A stretch of DNA of 64,000 bases. It comes from Nonlabens antarcticus (GTDB taxonomy: Bacteria > Bacteroidota > Bacteroidia > Flavobacteriales > Flavobacteriaceae). The stretch is from NCBI RefSeq assembly GCF_015356755.1, contig NZ_JADFCO010000065.1, forward strand, positions 434,001 through 498,000, written 5' to 3'. Positions 26,502 to 34,465 of this stretch are shown here, piece by piece (the first letter of the stretch is position 1; each line of letters begins with the position of its first letter). Below the pieces are notes generated by a model. The model was not told the origin of the DNA and searched no databases. It was given only the letters and a program-made list of their open reading frames with translations. Made by a program: the position numbers and the translations under genes.

Positions 26502-27416
26502 ATGGATTCCCAGAAAGACGCCTTTTATTCGTTCATTCAAGAACTTCAAGATACCATTACTGCCAGACTGGAACAGCTGGATGGTAAAGCCACTTTTCAT
26601 CAGGATGAATGGCATCGGGAAGAAGGCGGTGGCGGTCTTTCAAGAGTTATTCAAGACGGTGATGTATTTGAAAAAGGAGGCGTTAACATAAGCGCTGTTC
26701 ACGGTGCGCTTCCTGCAGCGATGCAAAATTATTTCAAAGTTCCTGATGCCGATTTTTATGCCACCGGAATCAGTCTGGTGATTCATCCTTTGAATCCTAT
26801 GGTTCCCACGGTTCATGCAAATTTTAGATATTTTGAGATGTATGATAAGCTGGGTGAAATGGTGGATTGCTGGTTTGGTGGTGGACTGGATTTGACACCT
26901 TATTACCTGTTTGAAGAAGATGCTCAGCATTTTCATCAAGTTTGTAAAGACGTTTGTGATCGCCATGCCGTTGCTGATTATGAGCTGTTCAAAACTAAAT
27001 GTGATGAATATTTCCACAATCCACACCGCAATGAGGCACGAGGAATAGGTGGACTGTTTTACGACTATTGTCGCGCAACAGACGAACACTCCATGAAGGA
27101 CTGGCTCGAATTCCAAAAGGACATGGGAAGCCATTTCTTAGAAGCATACATTCCCATAGCGGAAAAAAGAAAAGATCTAGATTATACACCAGAAAACCGA
27201 AAATGGCAGGAAATACGCCGTGGTCGCTATGTAGAATTTAATCTGGTTCACGATAAGGGAACTCTTTTCGGTTTAAAGACAAATGGAAGGATTGAAAGTA
27301 TCTTAATGAGTTTGCCACCTACGGTGCAATGGAAATATGACCATCATCCAGAAGCTGGTTCTAAAGAAGCAGAGCTTGTTGCCGTATTAGAAAATCCTAG
27401 AGAATGGGTATCCTAA
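26502..27416 (+). CDS. hemF: Oxygen-dependent coproporphyrinogen III oxidase
   Basis: A 304-residue enzyme oxidising coproporphyrinogen III to protoporphyrinogen IX with O2. Family signatures: EEGGGGLSRVIQDGDVFEKG (about 45-63), ISLVIHPLNPMVPTVHANFRYF, WFGGGLDLTPYYLFEEDA and GRYVEFNLVHDKGT. Its presence with hemD, hemE and, elsewhere in the window, hemH shows the protoporphyrin-dependent route to haem in an aerobe. Last gene of the hem-trkH-EI24 unit. Confidence 0.97.
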   Translation: MDSQKDAFYSFIQELQDTITARLEQLDGKATFHQDEWHREEGGGGLSRVIQDGDVFEKGGVNISAVHGALPAAMQNYFKVPDADFYATGISLVIHPLNPMVPTVHANFRYFEMYDKLGEMVDCWFGGGLDLTPYYLFEEDAQHFHQVCKDVCDRHAVADYELFKTKCDEYFHNPHRNEARGIGGLFYDYCRATDEHSMKDWLEFQKDMGSHFLEAYIPIAEKRKDLDYTPENRKWQEIRRGRYVEFNLVHDKGTLFGLKTNGRIESILMSLPPTVQWKYDHHPEAGSKEAELVAVLENPREWVS

Positions 27417-27481
27417 TACCCCAAATCTTAAAAGAAACTAGAGGTTAGAGACAGTGATCAAGAATTTGTAAAATTTTGTTT

Positions 27482-27524
27482 TGCTTACTTCGAAAAGCTT
27501 TGCACCGCGTCGCAAAACTTGATT
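27482..27524 (+). repeat. Hairpin-CTTGATT dispersed repeat, copy B
   Basis: An imperfect hairpin AAGCTTTGC/GCAAAACTT (27496-27520, one mismatch) leading into GATT; the tail CAAAACTTGATT and the preceding TTACTTCG recall copy A. Between hemF and queD. Confidence 0.45.
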
Positions 27525-27534
27525 AGTGAATGCC

Positions 27535-27576
27535 TATATTCATAAGGGTAGACTTAAGTCTACCCTTATGAATATA
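27535..27576. repeat. 42-bp perfect palindrome between convergent genes
   Basis: Every one of 21 base pairs matches, with no spacer; the centre is AGACTTAAGTCT. It sits between the ends of hemF and queD and, in RNA, would give a long perfect hairpin working for both transcripts. No T-run follows on either strand, so it is not a standard intrinsic terminator. Confidence 0.9.
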
Positions 27577-27590
27577 TATATAATTGAGAA

Positions 27591-28043
27591 TTACAAATTA
27601 TCACTCGCAAACCACTCAGCATAGCTGGTTTCAGTTTCTCTTAAGCGCAAAGAAAATAACTGGATGTTTTCCGGTAATCTAGAAGAAATTTTCTCAGCAA
27701 AATCCTGAATCATCATTTCGCTAGTAGGCTGGTAATCGGCTAGGATTACATCGTGACCGCGAGATTTGAGCTCTGCCGCAAGTTCCACGTGTGGGGAGTT
27801 TTTATTAAAAACCGTAGCATGATCAAATGGATCTACCACTTCTTCTTTTACAATTTTCTTCAAATCGCCAAAATCGATAACCATTCCATATTTTACATTG
27901 CTGGAATCGTTGATGGGTTGCCCTAAAACTGTCACTGCAAGTTTATAGCTATGTCCATGTACATTGCGACATTTCCCGTCATAACCATGTAACGCATGGC
28001 CTGTTTCAAACGTAAATTCCTTAGTAATTCTAACAGTTCCCAT
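27591..28043 (-). CDS. queD: 6-carboxytetrahydropterin synthase (QueD)
   Basis: A 150-residue member of the 6-pyruvoyl-tetrahydropterin synthase family, which makes 6-carboxytetrahydropterin in queuosine synthesis. Zinc ligands His16, His29 and His31 lie in TGHALHG and NVHGHSY; the catalytic Cys25 is in GKCRN, and DHATVFN plus RETETSYAEW complete the site. No other queuosine gene is near. The upstream small membrane protein gene overlaps it by one base. Confidence 0.92.
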   Translation of the reverse strand: MGTVRITKEFTFETGHALHGYDGKCRNVHGHSYKLAVTVLGQPINDSSNVKYGMVIDFGDLKKIVKEEVVDPFDHATVFNKNSPHVELAAELKSRGHDVILADYQPTSEMMIQDFAEKISSRLPENIQLFSLRLRETETSYAEWFASDNL

Positions 28044-28177
28044 TATCGGTTTTTAAAGAATTTTTTATAGACCACAACTACGATCAGAATAATTCCGATA
28101 AACAGAAAGATCCCAACGCCACCCATAAATCGAGAGAGCTCAATAAACCAATTACTTTCCTGGAGTAACACAAGCAT
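28043..28177 (-). CDS. Small single-pass membrane protein, 44 residues
   Basis: MLVLLQESNWFIELSRFMGG followed by a strong membrane helix (GIFLFIGIILIVVVVY) and a basic end KKFFKNR. Not a recognised family. The stop overlaps the queD ATG by one base (TAATG), which supports translation. A longer in-frame ATG at 28273 would add 32 residues of no evident conservation and no hydrophobic character; I prefer the short form. Function unknown. Confidence 0.55.
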   Translation of the reverse strand: MLVLLQESNWFIELSRFMGGVGIFLFIGIILIVVVVYKKFFKNR

Positions 28178-28381
28178 GGATTTTAATTTTGTTGTAAAGA
28201 TACTATTTTGGGGTTCATTATCGATGCTGGAGCTTGCGTTAGGGACCTGCCTGCTAAAAGACACGACAACCACGTTGTAATGAAAATCCTTTTTAGGGAA
28301 TGCGCTGCAGCTCTTAAAAAGATTAAAACGGATAGCTCGCTAGCAGGGAACATTTTACATCATTATCAAAACAGACTAATT

Positions 28382-28397
28382 CGCTTTCGCGAAAGCG
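28382..28397. repeat. 16-bp palindrome, perfect copy, intergenic
   Basis: CGCTTTCGCGAAAGCG, just before the end of the MATE gene on the minus strand; symmetry extends two further bases each side. Confidence 0.95.
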
Positions 28398-28411
28398 AAA
28401 TCACATCTACA

Positions 28412-29746
28412 TCAAACCATCTTATCCAGTCTTTTCTTGAACTTGAAATGTAGAAAAGCAGCCCTGCCAATCATCCATGCAAAAAATGCAAACCAGATCG
28501 CCTTGAGCTCAAAACCCAGATAATCAAATGCTAGTAAAACAGGCACAAAAATTACTAAGGTAACCATCAACAGAAGATTGCGCAGGTATGGTGCCTCGCC
28601 CCAACCCTTGAAAATACCATCATAAACAAAGGCAACGGCATTAATGGGTTGCATGATTAAAATGATGAAAAAGGTTTCAACAAACAGCGCGTCAACGCGA
28701 GCATCATCTGTAAACCAACTACCTATATAATTGTAAAACAACGCACAAAGGAGCGCTAAAACGATAGAAACACCTACACCAAACGTGTTTGTCTTGACCG
28801 CAAGATATTTCAGGGAAGCCCGATCCCCAGCTCCCAGCAATCTGCCGCCTATGGCATTTCCCGCATTAGCAAACCCATCGATAAAGAAGGAGAAAAACAG
28901 CCAGATGTTCATGAGAATGGCATGGGTCGCGGCTTCTTCCACTCCATAAGAATTTGCATATCTATAGGAGAGGTAGATGCAAACGTTGATCGCCACGGTA
29001 CGCAAGAAGAAATTTGCCGTGAGTTTTATATGTTGGCCCAGTAGGAAGTGAGGTGTCCATTTGTGAATCCACAGGGAGAATGGGGTTCTTCTAAAGAAAT
29101 AAAACAGAGCAATAATAAGCATGGTAGATTGTGCTATCAAGCTGGCAATAGCGGCGCCTTTCAGTCCCAAAGGATCTAGGACTCCTTCAATTCCATAGAC
29201 CAACAAATAATCCAAAATGACATTAACAAGCGCACCAGAAATACTGGCAATCATTGCCCAGTGGGTATTCTGCAGCCCACGGAAAATCCCGAATATTGCA
29301 AAGGCACTCAAGGTTAATGGAAATCCTAACGCACGTATTTGATAATAGGAAGCGGTGAGTTCGAGAACGTCTCCCTTAGCACTGTACAAACTGAATATAA
29401 AAGTTGCCAGTGGCGCTGTTATAGCATAGATAATAATGCCCATTAAGATATTTATCCATATCACTTGTGGGATCAGATCATTGATTTTGTCTAGCGAATT
29501 GTTTCCCAGCGCTTTTGATACAATGCTGGATATCGAGGTTTTGGTTTGGGCGAGTGTCCATATTACCGTACTCAAAAAAGCTCCTGCCAGTCCAACAGCT
29601 GCCAGCGCATCCACGCTATTATTTTCCATGTTTCCTATGATCGCAATATCGGTAATGCTGATTACCGGCTCTGCAATCCCAGCGATAATGGCTGGAAACG
29701 CGAGTTTGAGAATATCATTTGTTGAAATGTTGATGGCTGGTTTCAC
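28412..29746 (-). CDS. MATE-family efflux transporter (DinF-like)
   Basis: A 444-residue, 12-helix multidrug and toxin extrusion protein. Two MatE repeats are visible, the first opening with LAFPAIIAGIAEPVISITDIAIIG and the second around FFLRTVAINVCIYLSYRYA. It carries GNAIGGRLLGAGDRASL between helices, as in DinF-type members. It probably exports cationic drugs or metabolites using Na+ or H+. Reads away from the tRNA-Ala gene. A second, more MepA-like MATE is at 60.3 kb. Confidence 0.9.
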   Translation of the reverse strand: MKPAINISTNDILKLAFPAIIAGIAEPVISITDIAIIGNMENNSVDALAAVGLAGAFLSTVIWTLAQTKTSISSIVSKALGNNSLDKINDLIPQVIWINILMGIIIYAITAPLATFIFSLYSAKGDVLELTASYYQIRALGFPLTLSAFAIFGIFRGLQNTHWAMIASISGALVNVILDYLLVYGIEGVLDPLGLKGAAIASLIAQSTMLIIALFYFFRRTPFSLWIHKWTPHFLLGQHIKLTANFFLRTVAINVCIYLSYRYANSYGVEEAATHAILMNIWLFFSFFIDGFANAGNAIGGRLLGAGDRASLKYLAVKTNTFGVGVSIVLALLCALFYNYIGSWFTDDARVDALFVETFFIILIMQPINAVAFVYDGIFKGWGEAPYLRNLLLMVTLVIFVPVLLAFDYLGFELKAIWFAFFAWMIGRAAFLHFKFKKRLDKMV

Positions 29747-29824
29747 GATGCAAACTTAGGATTTATGAATTCAATTACGCCTCGCAAAATCATCGGAAAG
29801 TGTATATTTGCCGTCTCAAATTTT

Positions 29825-29898
29825 GGGGGATTAGCTCATTTGGCTAGAGCGCTTGCCTGGCAGGCAAGAGGTGACCGGTTCGAATCCGGTATTCTCCA
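29825..29898 (+). tRNA. tRNA-Ala (anticodon GGC)
   Basis: A 74-base cloverleaf: acceptor arms GGGGGAT/ATTCTCC with discriminator A, D arm GCTC...GAGC, anticodon stem CTTGC/GCAAG around loop CTGGCAG (anticodon GGC), and T arm CCGGTTCGAATCCGG. The G3-T70 wobble pair is the alanine identity element. CCA is not encoded. Stands alone, not in a tRNA cluster. Confidence 0.95.
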
Positions 29899-29932
29899 CG
29901 ATCACTCACGACTGCGTCGTGAATGAAAACAT

Positions 29933-30038
29933 AAGAAGCCCATCAAGTAATTTCACTTGAATGGGTTTTGTTGTTTTTATGCACCAGCCTTTTTTTAGGC
30001 GGGCAGTTGTAATTGCAGTACTGGAGATCAACGGATCT
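29933..30038 (+). repeat. Direct repeat block downstream of tRNA-Ala, copy 1
   Basis: About 106 bases beginning AAGAAGCCCATCAAGTAATT and ending CAACGGATCT. Nearly identical to copy 2 starting 150 bases later (about nine in ten positions by eye). Each copy begins with a terminator hairpin. Confidence 0.85.
29936..29968 (+). terminator. tRNA-Ala terminator, first copy
   Basis: Stem AAGCCCAT plus CAAGT pairing with ACTTG plus ATGGGTT, then TTTGTTGTTTTT. Confidence 0.65.
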
Positions 30039-30082
30039 GCAATCCGCTTTTTGAAATGTAGAAAAACTGGATCATACCTATT

Positions 30083-30187
30083 AAGAAGCCCATCAAGTAA
30101 TTTCACTTGAATGGGCTTTGTCGTTTTTAGGCACCAGCCTTTTTTTGACTGGCAGTTGTAATTGCAGGACTGGAGATTAACGGATCT
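30083..30187 (+). repeat. Direct repeat block downstream of tRNA-Ala, copy 2
   Basis: About 105 bases, second copy of the block at 29933. The 44 bases between the copies are unrelated to them. No second tRNA precedes it, so this looks like duplication of the tRNA 3' flank or a recombination remnant. Confidence 0.85.
30086..30118 (+). terminator. tRNA-Ala terminator, second copy
   Basis: Same hairpin as the first copy, with a full GCCCAT/ATGGGC outer stem and a TTTGTCGTTTTT tail. Confidence 0.65.
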
Positions 30188-30283
30188 TTGTTCAGGCTTC
30201 TAGTTTACCTCTTTCAGGAAGTATTCTGTTTTCCTAAAAGGGAAAGTTCAACTCGATTTGTAATACGTATTTGACTTTTAAGT

Positions 30284-30760
30284 TCACCTACTTTGAAGTA
30301 TCTCAAAATGTTTTTTAAAGATAATAAAGGGAGTTCTATGTCCATTTTCCTCGAAGGTGTGAATAAAATTGGCTTCTTTGCTTTTCAAATAATTTATTGT
30401 TTGTGATGGTATTACAACATCATCGTGAACTCCTAAAACAATAGTGTGTAAAATGCTCTCGTTACTGACCATTTCCACAGGCGGTTTGCGAATGTTATTT
30501 CTTTCTAATGATGGATTAAATAGTAAGCTGGGAATTTTAAATAAATTGCTTAGATGATAACCCAGATGACCACCCATACTACTTCCTATGATAAGATCAA
30601 CTTTAGTTTCTTCACAGATTTTTTTCAGATCTGAAAAAATGTTTTCCGAATTATTTTCATAATTAAGAAGCGGGTGAAAAACAGCATGAGCTTCTTTAAG
30701 CCAGTCAATCTTATCAGATATATTTCTGGACATTAAACCATGTAAATATAGAATTGTCAT
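30284..30760 (-). CDS. YqiA/YcfP-type alpha/beta hydrolase
   Basis: A 158-residue minimal alpha/beta hydrolase. It opens MTILYLHGLMSR (oxyanion region), has a nucleophile elbow GSSMGG (about 68-73), an Asp in VLGVHDDVV and a His in ENGHRTP, giving a complete Ser-Asp-His triad. Family members are esterases of uncertain substrate. It ends in a long gap and follows the larger hydrolase gene on the same strand after 49 bases. Confidence 0.82.
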   Translation of the reverse strand: MTILYLHGLMSRNISDKIDWLKEAHAVFHPLLNYENNSENIFSDLKKICEETKVDLIIGSSMGGHLGYHLSNLFKIPSLLFNPSLERNNIRKPPVEMVSNESILHTIVLGVHDDVVIPSQTINYLKSKEANFIHTFEENGHRTPFIIFKKHFEILQSR

Positions 30761-30809
30761 TGTTTTCCTATTTGGGTTAGGTTATTCATCAAGTATTTAA
30801 AATATTGAA

Positions 30810-31643
30810 TTATTTTAAAAAATTAATGGTGCACTGAACAGCTTGTCGCAAATCAGCTGGCATTAATTTGGATTCCCACGGGTGCGAGGCACCGAAGGTA
30901 TGTCCCGCATTCCTAAGCAGCGATAATTGACCATAATTACTGGCTTTTTTCAATCGATAAGCATCATTGACGGGTACGGTTTCATCACCTGTTCCATGAA
31001 CTATTAAATGTGGGATTTTAAGATTTGAAGCGGCGTTAAGAATGTTGAGTTTTTCCTTATTTATCTCAAAATCTTCATACATCTGATAATAGAGAGGCAT
31101 GTCCTGATGCGTACGACCATTTTTCACATAGTAAACGCCGTCTTTTTTCCATTTTTCTAAATCTGCTCCAGATGGAAAGCGTTCTTCATAATCTGCCACG
31201 CCCGCCATGGTAACTATTTTTTTTATGCGGTGATCACTCGCCGCGGCAATGGTTGTAATCCCGCCAGCTCTGGAGTGACCTATAATATTTATTTGATCCT
31301 TAAATATGGGTAGGTCTGACAATTCTAACCAGTCTAGAACTCTTACTAAATCGCGAACTTCCAGGCTGTAATTATTGTTGCCGAATGCCTCAAGGTTTGG
31401 AAAGTCAATCGGTTGCTCTTGTGTGCCGCCATTGTGTGAGAAGTTAAATTTGATGAATAGGAATCCCGCTTTCGCGAAAGCGTCTCCCATTAAATTCCAC
31501 GCTCCCCAGTCTTTATAACCTTTCAACCCGTGACAGAACACCACAACCGGCAGTTTATTTTCCGTAGGGGTAAAAGTGTAATCCAGCAAAATGGATTTTC
31601 CGTTTTCTGATGCAATTTGAATGTTGTTTTTTTGATTCATCAT
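30810..31643 (-). CDS. Alpha/beta hydrolase (dienelactone hydrolase-like peptidase/esterase)
   Basis: A 277-residue alpha/beta hydrolase: CHGLKGYKDWG oxyanion loop (about 37-47), nucleophile elbow GHSRAGG (about 122-128), Asp in HGTGDETVP and His in NAGHTFG. Probably a cytosolic esterase or acyl-peptidase-like enzyme. Its ATG overlaps the AddB-like stop by four bases (ATGA), so it is the second gene of that unit. A palindrome copy encodes AFAKA in MGDAFAKAGF. Confidence 0.87.
   Translation of the reverse strand: MMNQKNNIQIASENGKSILLDYTFTPTENKLPVVVFCHGLKGYKDWGAWNLMGDAFAKAGFLFIKFNFSHNGGTQEQPIDFPNLEAFGNNNYSLEVRDLVRVLDWLELSDLPIFKDQINIIGHSRAGGITTIAAASDHRIKKIVTMAGVADYEERFPSGADLEKWKKDGVYYVKNGRTHQDMPLYYQMYEDFEINKEKLNILNAASNLKIPHLIVHGTGDETVPVNDAYRLKKASNYGQLSLLRNAGHTFGASHPWESKLMPADLRQAVQCTINFLK
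31467..31482. repeat. 16-bp palindrome, perfect copy, inside alpha/beta hydrolase gene
   Basis: CGCTTTCGCGAAAGCG, read as AFAKA on the minus strand. Confidence 0.95.
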
Positions 31644-34372
31644 ACAGGTTTTTCTATTAATGGAATTTCTGGATTGAATAACTCTCTGATTAAGTCTATG
31701 AGTTGGATTTCAAATTCATCTAAAACCTCGTTATCTATAGTTTTAAGCTCAAATCTAGTTTTGGGCTTCACAGCAAAAGATATAAATCCACTGTTGAAAT
31801 TTTTAAAGCTAATGATTCCAGCTTCTGCAGTTTTCACAGAATGGCTTTTCATGTAGAGGTAAGCATACATCAAAACCTGAAAGGCTTTAGAACGCTCATA
31901 ATCTGATATTAATACTGAATAATCATTATCTACGGCAACATTGCGCTGGTTCACGCTGCCGCTTTTATAATCGATAATACGTAATGTTCCATCAAGTCGA
32001 TCAACGCGATCTATTTTACCGTGTAACTTAATGATCCCTATTTTAGGAATTTCAATAGAGGTACTCAATTCCTGTTCAACGCTTTCAATAATCAACTCCC
32101 TTCCCGCAGCGACCAACTCCCTATCGCTATTAATCATCTTTTTAACGTAGTGCAGTGACACTTCATAAATAATTTTATTCTTACCCGTCGGCTGAGATTG
32201 GGATAGATAGCATTTTTTATAGGCCAGATCTAACTCTAAAGGGATTTGTTTTTCTATGAGTTTGAAATCCGCATCGGTTAGTACTATTTTTTGATATTTT
32301 TGATATAAACGGTCCAGTGCCTCATGAATAATGGATCCCATTGTGTTTAATGCAATGTCTTCCTCTACATCTTCAAGATCTGAAATCGATAGGATTTTAT
32401 TTGCAAAAAAATCGATCGGATTACGCACATATCCGGTCAATGAAGATGGCGAGAATCCTTTTGCTGCAATCTCTTTTAAACGGTCGAAATAAAGATCATT
32501 TTTAGTAATTTGTATAAGTTCGTTTTTTACGGCATTTACTTTGTGATAATAATTAGTTTGGGTTAGTTTATGATTAGGTAAAGTATCTGTTTCTAGTTGT
32601 AACAGGAATCTACTTTTCTCACCACCACCTAATGTGTCAGATTCTGAATTATATATAAAAGTTGCTTGATCACAGCGGTGTAATAATCTATAAAAGTGAT
32701 AGGCATAAACGCTGTCTTTCTCTGTATACGTAGGTAATCCAAAGGAGCGTTTCATCTCATAGGGAATGTATGAAGAATGTGATTTTCCTGCTGGAAGTAC
32801 GCCCTCGTTAACAGACAGCATTATCACATTTTTAAAATCGAGGGCTCTGGTTTCCAGTAATCCCATTAATTGTAGGCCTTTTATGGGTTCACCTATAAAA
32901 TCTAGTTTTTTTAACGGTAAGATTTGTCTAAGTAAATAGGCGAGCGTCCTAAGGTCGTTTATGTTGTTGTTCTCTCTAACAAGCTGGATCAATTCATCCT
33001 GAACTTCCGTCATGCCTAGCAATTGTTCTAATTCGAGTTTCGAATTTTTTAAGGTCATTAATTGTTTCTTTAATTGCTCTAATAACTGATCGACAAGTTT
33101 CAAAATCTCTTTTGGGTCCTTGAGAGGAGTCATCAAAATGTGTAAAAAGGAACCAGTATCTGGCCTTAATTTCTCTAGATTCACATAGATTAAATTTTCT
33201 CTGCGTATCTTTTGAATTGCCTCAGAAACCTGAACCGGTGATAAGATCGAGGCAAAGGAGGATTCTAGAACCCGAATTATATTTTTATAGTAAAAACCAT
33301 CAACACTATGCTCTTTATGTAACTTAAATATGTCGAGAAAAAAGGAGGAGATGGGCAATTGATCTAGACTCAAACCCATTGTGATGTTAAACGCCTTTAC
33401 ATTATCGGGCATGGCGCTTAATAATGGTAGGAGTAGAGCCTCATCGGCTAGAATTACCGCTGTTTCTTTTAGCTCTGCTTCTGATAGTACGGACAAATAA
33501 GAACTGGCTGCCTGCACCATTCCTAAATTACCTGTAGTACTAATGAAGTTTAATTCTTTGGGTTCTGAATAATTTTGAGATATAAAGTCAAGTTCTTTTC
33601 CTTTATAGTAACTCCAGTGATCGCGATGTTCTCTTATAAATTTTCCAGCTTCATGATAAGACCTATCAATAAAATAAGTATCAGCATCCCAGAAAATTAA
33701 TGAGTTTCCTCGATTCAACATTAGTTGAATTATTTTTGATTCTGCAGTGTTAAGTGCGTTAAGTCCTATGAAAACAGTTAATTCTTGGGTTTTTTCAGGG
33801 TTCTCTACCGACTGCGCTTTCGCGAAAGCGGTTCTATAGGCAAGACCTTGATACGCCACTTTATTTGAGAAGAGAACCTCTGTTAAAGATGTATAATATT
33901 TATAGAGTTGTTTCCAAAAACTCAAATATTGAGTGATCATCTGAGTTGGATTTGCATCAAGGGACCAGTGTCTGTCCGTATCTAAAGCTTTAAAATTCCC
34001 TAAATAATCAAAGAATTGTTCTGTATCCACCAGATAGCGATCGATCTCATTAAAATCTTGTAGAATTGTGGGTGCCCAACCTATGAAAGTATCAAAGTTA
34101 TCCCGCTTCCCTTCAGGCTCAACCATGCAATAAGCCTGATAGAAATAGGGTAGAATATCGAGATCTGCTAAAATATGCAAACCTGACTTTTCCTGAATAA
34201 AGTCCTCAATACTTTGCGTTTGAGGCTCGAAAACAGGTTGACTCAACTTTTTGGCTATGGCTTTATTTAAAAAAACACCCACTCGTCTGCTAGGCACCAC
34301 ATAATGGACACTCACGGGATCAATTCCTTGAGATGTCAGTTTATTTAATACGGTTTCTATAAAGGTATGCAT
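31640..34372 (-). CDS. AddB-like PD-(D/E)XK nuclease/inactive helicase subunit
   Basis: A 910-residue protein that pairs with the UvrD-type protein at 37.2 kb to form an AddAB/RecBCD-like end-resection complex. The N-terminal and middle parts are degenerate UvrD-like (VPSRRVGVFLNKAIA replaces a Walker A), as expected for AddB. The C-terminus holds the nuclease: FSPSSLTGYVRNPIDFFANKI, IIHEALDRLY, and catalytic RIIDYKSGS with QVLMYAYLY. Four iron-sulphur cysteines of classical AddB are not evident. A palindrome copy encodes AFAKA at about residue 182-186. Confidence 0.88.
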   Translation of the reverse strand: MHTFIETVLNKLTSQGIDPVSVHYVVPSRRVGVFLNKAIAKKLSQPVFEPQTQSIEDFIQEKSGLHILADLDILPYFYQAYCMVEPEGKRDNFDTFIGWAPTILQDFNEIDRYLVDTEQFFDYLGNFKALDTDRHWSLDANPTQMITQYLSFWKQLYKYYTSLTEVLFSNKVAYQGLAYRTAFAKAQSVENPEKTQELTVFIGLNALNTAESKIIQLMLNRGNSLIFWDADTYFIDRSYHEAGKFIREHRDHWSYYKGKELDFISQNYSEPKELNFISTTGNLGMVQAASSYLSVLSEAELKETAVILADEALLLPLLSAMPDNVKAFNITMGLSLDQLPISSFFLDIFKLHKEHSVDGFYYKNIIRVLESSFASILSPVQVSEAIQKIRRENLIYVNLEKLRPDTGSFLHILMTPLKDPKEILKLVDQLLEQLKKQLMTLKNSKLELEQLLGMTEVQDELIQLVRENNNINDLRTLAYLLRQILPLKKLDFIGEPIKGLQLMGLLETRALDFKNVIMLSVNEGVLPAGKSHSSYIPYEMKRSFGLPTYTEKDSVYAYHFYRLLHRCDQATFIYNSESDTLGGGEKSRFLLQLETDTLPNHKLTQTNYYHKVNAVKNELIQITKNDLYFDRLKEIAAKGFSPSSLTGYVRNPIDFFANKILSISDLEDVEEDIALNTMGSIIHEALDRLYQKYQKIVLTDADFKLIEKQIPLELDLAYKKCYLSQSQPTGKNKIIYEVSLHYVKKMINSDRELVAAGRELIIESVEQELSTSIEIPKIGIIKLHGKIDRVDRLDGTLRIIDYKSGSVNQRNVAVDNDYSVLISDYERSKAFQVLMYAYLYMKSHSVKTAEAGIISFKNFNSGFISFAVKPKTRFELKTIDNEVLDEFEIQLIDLIRELFNPEIPLIEKPV
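33815..33830. repeat. 16-bp palindrome, perfect copy, inside AddB-like gene
   Basis: CGCTTTCGCGAAAGCG, read as AFAKA on the minus strand. Confidence 0.95.
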
Positions 34373-34415
34373 GGTAATTATGAAGTTGAATCGATCTTAA
34401 AAATAAGGCATAAAA

Positions 34416-34441
34416 AAACGCCATCTGTCAAGATGGCGTTT
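34416..34441 (-). terminator. Terminator of ompA
   Basis: Perfect 11-bp stem AAACGCCATCT/AGATGGCGTTT with a 4-base loop; on the minus strand it runs into seven T. Separates ompA from the AddB-like gene. Confidence 0.85.
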
Positions 34442-34465
34442 CTAAAATGATTTTAAATTACTGAA

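Noticed and set aside
26640-27134. 164-residue minus-strand ORF
   Set aside because: Fully antisense to hemF, which has strong family signatures on the plus strand.
29906-30106. 66-residue minus-strand ORF after tRNA-Ala
   Set aside because: Produced by the duplicated terminator block; peptide repeats mirror the DNA repeat.
29825-30187. Phage or island attachment site at tRNA-Ala
   Set aside because: The repeats do not include the tRNA 3' end and no integrase or foreign genes follow.
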